NCBI RefSeq assembly: GCF_015694525.1 | Contig: NZ_JADQDM010000011.1 | Coordinates: forward strand, 1 to 64,000 | DNA: 64,000 nucleotides | Direction: 5' to 3' | Source of the DNA: Hymenobacter ruricola | GTDB taxonomy: Bacteria; Bacteroidota; Bacteroidia; Cytophagales; Hymenobacteraceae | In this document: positions 61,581 to 64,000 of the stretch, in pieces | How positions within the stretch are numbered: position 1 is the first letter of the stretch | Layout of the letters: every line of letters starts with the position of its first letter | Program-made: the position numbers and the translations under genes | Notes under the pieces: model-generated | What the model was told of the DNA's origin: nothing | The model's input: only the letters and a program-made list of their open reading frames with translations | Database searches by the model: none

Positions 61581-62006
61581 ATGCTGCTAAACTCTCTGCC
61601 CGACATCGACGGAAGCCGCTGCACCCTCTCCCTGGAACCCGAAGGCTGGCTGCGCGCCACCTGGCGTGGCTTCGTCGACATGAGCGAGGCCCTGCGCGGG
61701 GCCGACAACTACCTCAAGACCCTGGCCGAGCTGCGCTGCCCCTACCTGCTCAACGACAACGTGGAGCTGCGCGGCCCCTGGTTCGATTCCATCGAGTGGC
61801 TGGAGCGCGTGTGGGTGCCGCAGTCCGTGGGCATGGGCCTGCGCTACGTGGCCCACGTGGTGCAGGCCGACTCGCTGTCCGACACCATTACCACGCATTT
61901 CAACGGCTCGCAGGTGGGCGGGCTGGAGCTCCAGATTTTCCAGCGGGTGCCCGAGGCCGAGGCCTGGCTGCTGCACTGCCAAATGGTGGCCGCCGGGGTG
62001 GAATAA
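61581..62006 (+). CDS. Hypothetical protein (STAS/SpoIIAA-like length)
   Basis: 141 aa from ATG 61581; the upstream in-frame ATG at 61482 is less likely. Alternating strands and helices (CTLSLEPEGWLRATWRGFVD, LKTLAELRCPYLLNDNVELRGPW, VAHVVQADSLSDTI, QIFQRVPEAEAWL), a pattern reminiscent of SpoIIAA-like domains. No recognised family. Confidence 0.65.
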   Translation: MLLNSLPDIDGSRCTLSLEPEGWLRATWRGFVDMSEALRGADNYLKTLAELRCPYLLNDNVELRGPWFDSIEWLERVWVPQSVGMGLRYVAHVVQADSLSDTITTHFNGSQVGGLELQIFQRVPEAEAWLLHCQMVAAGVE

Positions 62007-62020
62007 GGCCCGCCGCGCCC

Positions 62021-62028
62021 TACTTTTG
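62021..62028 (+). promoter_or_regulatory. -7 box TACTTTTG of the sce7726 gene, near-leaderless
   Basis: Exact TAnnTTTG match ending 8 nt before the ATG at 62037. Confidence 0.6.
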
Positions 62029-62036
62029 GGGTCGCC

Positions 62037-62666
62037 ATGAACGACCCGGAAATCCGCGCCCTGCTCTACCCGCTGCTCGCGGGCGGCGTGCACATCAACG
62101 AGCTGCCCACCGGCACCACCCGGGCCGACGTGGTGCACATCACCGAGCACTTCATGCACGGCTACGAGGTGAAAGGCGATGGCGACACTCTGCAGCGCGT
62201 GGCTAACCAACTGCGCTGCTACGGCGAGGTTTATGATTTCGTCACCTTCGTCGTCACCGAAAAGCACCTGGCCAAGCTGCTGCCCTTGCTGCCCGAGTGG
62301 GTGGGCGTGCTGGTGGCCACGGCCGGAGGGCTGCGCGCCCACCGCGCCGCCAGCTACAACGCCACCGTGGCCCTGGCACCGCTGGCCCGGCTGATTTTGC
62401 TCGAAGAAGTGAAGCAGTTTCTGTTGGCGCGGGGCCTGGGTGGCGCCAGCACCCTGCGCGGGGCCGAAATCGGCCGGTTTCTGCGCACCACCAACACGGT
62501 GCCGCTCTCCGCGCTGGCCCAATATGTGCGCGAGCGCCTCATGGCCCGCCTGCCCGAGCGCCTGCTGTGGCGGGCCGAGCGCAAAGCCGAGCGGGAGCGC
62601 CGGCCGCCGCGCCGCAAGCCCAAGCAGAAGAAGCCCGTGGCGCGCAAAAAAGCCGCGAAGGTGTAG
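62037..62666 (+). CDS. sce7726-family protein
   Basis: 209 aa. Residues about 5-130 match the sce7726 family (RADVVHITEHFMHGYEVKGDGDTLQRVANQLRCYGEVYDFVTFVVTEKHL, then PEWVGVLVATAGGLRA). The E-x-K within GYEVKGDGDTL and the DVV...D spacing look like a PD-(D/E)xK nuclease-type core. The C-terminal about 40 residues are Arg/Lys-rich. Function undetermined. The last codon GTG plus TAG stop is the GTAG head of the adjoining repeat. Confidence 0.85.
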   Translation: MNDPEIRALLYPLLAGGVHINELPTGTTRADVVHITEHFMHGYEVKGDGDTLQRVANQLRCYGEVYDFVTFVVTEKHLAKLLPLLPEWVGVLVATAGGLRAHRAASYNATVALAPLARLILLEEVKQFLLARGLGGASTLRGAEIGRFLRTTNTVPLSALAQYVRERLMARLPERLLWRAERKAERERRPPRRKPKQKKPVARKKAAKV

Positions 62667-62760
62667 AGGCGCAATATGTTGCGTCTCGTCGGCCGCGCAA
62701 TTACCCTGATAGTTTAGCCGGCATCGTTCAACGACGAGACGCAATATATTGCGTCTCTAC
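62663..62760. repeat. REP/BIME-like inverted repeat, GTAG-headed (family VI)
   Basis: Arms 62663-62691 and 62732-62760 (29 nt, two mismatches). Each starts GTAGAG and contains GCGCAATAT/GTTGCGTCTC-type palindromes. The element exactly bridges two convergent genes: the left GTAG supplies the TAG stop of the sce7726 gene (62664-62666) and the right GTAG (minus strand, 62760-62757) supplies the TAG stop of the GH30 gene. Confidence 0.9.
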
Positions 62761-64000
62761 AGCACCATGGTCATGATGGAGTGCGCGGCCGAAGTCGTCT
62801 TGGCCGCTTGCCCGTTTATCCAGAGCTGAAAATCCAGCGGTTTGTCGGTTTGGTTCATCACCACCACGGCCACCGAGCCGTCGGGGTTGCGGAAGGCGGT
62901 GGTTTGCAGGGCGTCGCGGTTTGAGGCGGTGGCCACGCGCTTGGCACCGGGCCGGATGAACTTGGAGAAGTGGCCGATGTAGTAGTAAGCGCTGGTGTAG
63001 ATGAGCTTGCCGGCCTTGGTATCGCCGATGATGGGGGCGTAGCAGAAGTTGCCCACGTGGTTGGGGCCGCCGGTTTCGTCGAGCAGCACGTTCCAGTCGG
63101 TCCAGCCCACGGTGCCGGCGTTGAAGTCGCCAATCATCGACATGCCGTATTTCTCGCCCAGGTCCCAGCGGTCCACTTTGGCCAGGTCGAAGTTTTCGAG
63201 GCAGCCTTCGGTGAAAAGCAGGTTTTTGTCGGGGTAGGTTTCGTGCACGCGGCGCACGTTGTCGAACAGCATACCCGAGCCGGTCCACGTCTCGTACCAG
63301 TGGTAGCCGATGCCCCACACGTACTTGGCGGCCGCGGGGTCGTCGAGCACGGCGCTGGCGCGCTGGTACACCAGGTCGCGGTTGTGGTCCCAGGCAATGA
63401 GCTTTTTGCCGCCCAGCCCGCCCTTGGCCAGCGTAGGCCCCAGGTAGCCTTTGATGAAGTCCCGCTCTTCCTCGCCCGTGAAAATGCACGACTCCCACTT
63501 CTGGGTGGCCATGGGCTCGTTCTGCACGCTCAAGCCCCAAATCGGAATGCCCAGTTGCTCGTAGGTTTTGATGAACTTGACGTAATAGTCGGCCCAGGCC
63601 TGGCGGTACTGGGGCAGCAGCTTGCCGCCGTGCAGCATGTCGCCGGTGGTTTTCATCCAGCCCGGCGGGCTCCAGGGGCTCACGTACATAGTGAGCTTGC
63701 CGCCCGCCGCCGTCAGCACCTGCTTGATGAACGGGATGCGAAACTGCTCGTCGTGCTTCACGCTGAACGTTTTCAGCGCCTCGTCCTTGTCGGCCACGTA
63801 GGTGTAGCTGCCGCTCGAAAAGTCGGAGCTGTGAATGCTGGTGCGCCCCAGCGTGTAGCCGATGCCGTCCTTCGGGCTGTAATAGGCCTTCAGCAACTCC
63901 TGCTGCTGCGGCTTGGGCAGCTTGGCAAAGGTTTCGGCCGCCGCGTCGGTGAGCGCCCCGCCGATGCCCAGCATGGTCTGGAAGGTATGATTGGGGTCGA
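62757..64000 (-). CDS. GH30-family glucosylceramidase-like glycosidase, 5' end outside window
   Basis: 414 residues visible. The reading frame stays open to the window edge (DPNHTFQTMLGIGGALTDA), so the N-terminus and any signal peptide lie to the right of 64000. Family GH30: SPWSPPGWMKTTGDML, the acid/base Glu in LSVQNEPMATQKWESC and the nucleophile Glu in LLFTEGCLENFD; the C-terminal beta sandwich has SVAVVVMNQTDKPLDFQLWI. It would hydrolyse beta-linked glycans (glucosyl, xylosyl or fucosyl). The stop codon is in a GTAG repeat head. Confidence 0.9.
   Translation of the reverse strand, partial: DPNHTFQTMLGIGGALTDAAAETFAKLPKPQQQELLKAYYSPKDGIGYTLGRTSIHSSDFSSGSYTYVADKDEALKTFSVKHDEQFRIPFIKQVLTAAGGKLTMYVSPWSPPGWMKTTGDMLHGGKLLPQYRQAWADYYVKFIKTYEQLGIPIWGLSVQNEPMATQKWESCIFTGEEERDFIKGYLGPTLAKGGLGGKKLIAWDHNRDLVYQRASAVLDDPAAAKYVWGIGYHWYETWTGSGMLFDNVRRVHETYPDKNLLFTEGCLENFDLAKVDRWDLGEKYGMSMIGDFNAGTVGWTDWNVLLDETGGPNHVGNFCYAPIIGDTKAGKLIYTSAYYYIGHFSKFIRPGAKRVATASNRDALQTTAFRNPDGSVAVVVMNQTDKPLDFQLWINGQAAKTTSAAHSIMTMVL

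Overview
The window looks like a chromosome segment of a high-GC member of the Bacteroidota, most likely Hymenobacter or a close relative (Cytophagales). The evidence is: two secreted proteins with C-terminal type IX secretion (T9SS type A) sorting domains; promoters of the Bacteroidota type (TTTG/TTG about 20 nt upstream of a TAnnTTTG-like -7 box) instead of TTGACA/TATAAT; almost no Shine-Dalgarno sequences; and a PASTA protein next to a tandem D-Ala-D-Ala ligase. I could not run searches, so the genus is an inference.

Region 1 (1-20.3 kb) is ordinary chromosome: a LolD-type ABC ATPase, a GH113-like hydrolase, sucC, an aldo/keto reductase, an Ohr/OsmC peroxidase, tRNA-Arg(CCG), an exported SDR, a pyruvate:quinone dehydrogenase (poxB), a fasciclin protein, a T9SS cargo protein, a PASTA protein with a 900-residue double D-Ala-D-Ala ligase, an asparaginase-cutC pair, a BadF/NagK-like kinase and pgk. 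A four-unit 41-bp tandem repeat lies at 8.66-8.84 kb.

Region 2 (20.5-30.7 kb) is the most intriguing chromosomal block. Four consecutive tail-collar (microcystin-dependent-protein-like) genes are followed by a two-domain formyltransferase and a 2245-residue T9SS-exported adhesin with a lectin-like module and repeated Ig-like domains. All are co-directional.

Region 3 (30.8-36.2 kb, minus strand) holds a probable copper-related group (Cys-rich small protein, MbnP-like lipoprotein, outer-membrane-like protein with a CDICGC motif), a membrane protein, a site-2 protease and a HAD phosphatase.

Region 4 (36.3 to about 52 kb) starts at a CAT-anticodon tRNA and is accessory DNA. It contains a decayed prophage piece (lipoprotein, GH108 endolysin, holin-like protein and several frameshifted genes), a complete IS630-type element, an MqsR-like toxin whose antitoxin gene is cut by that IS, a trimeric tail-fibre-like adhesin, many small exported or hypothetical genes often driven by near-leaderless promoters, and a tyrosine recombinase split by an in-frame amber codon.

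Region 5 (52.1-61.1 kb, minus strand) carries an SMR transporter, a fatty-acid hydroxylase and a surface-sugar cluster: GT-B/epimerase-like protein, SpsF-like cytidylyltransferase, split transketolase, class III aminotransferase, SDR and a NeuB-type synthase. Region 6 (61.6-64 kb) has a small hypothetical gene, an sce7726-family gene and a GH30 glycosidase that runs off the right edge.

Ten complete intergenic inverted-repeat elements, plus a partial copy at the left edge, are scattered over the chromosomal parts. Five of them interrupt the sugar cluster. Several have arms of the form GTAG + small palindrome, the architecture of REP/BIME elements, and four genes use the TAG of this GTAG head as their stop codon. 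I regard this as the strongest unexpected signal in the window.
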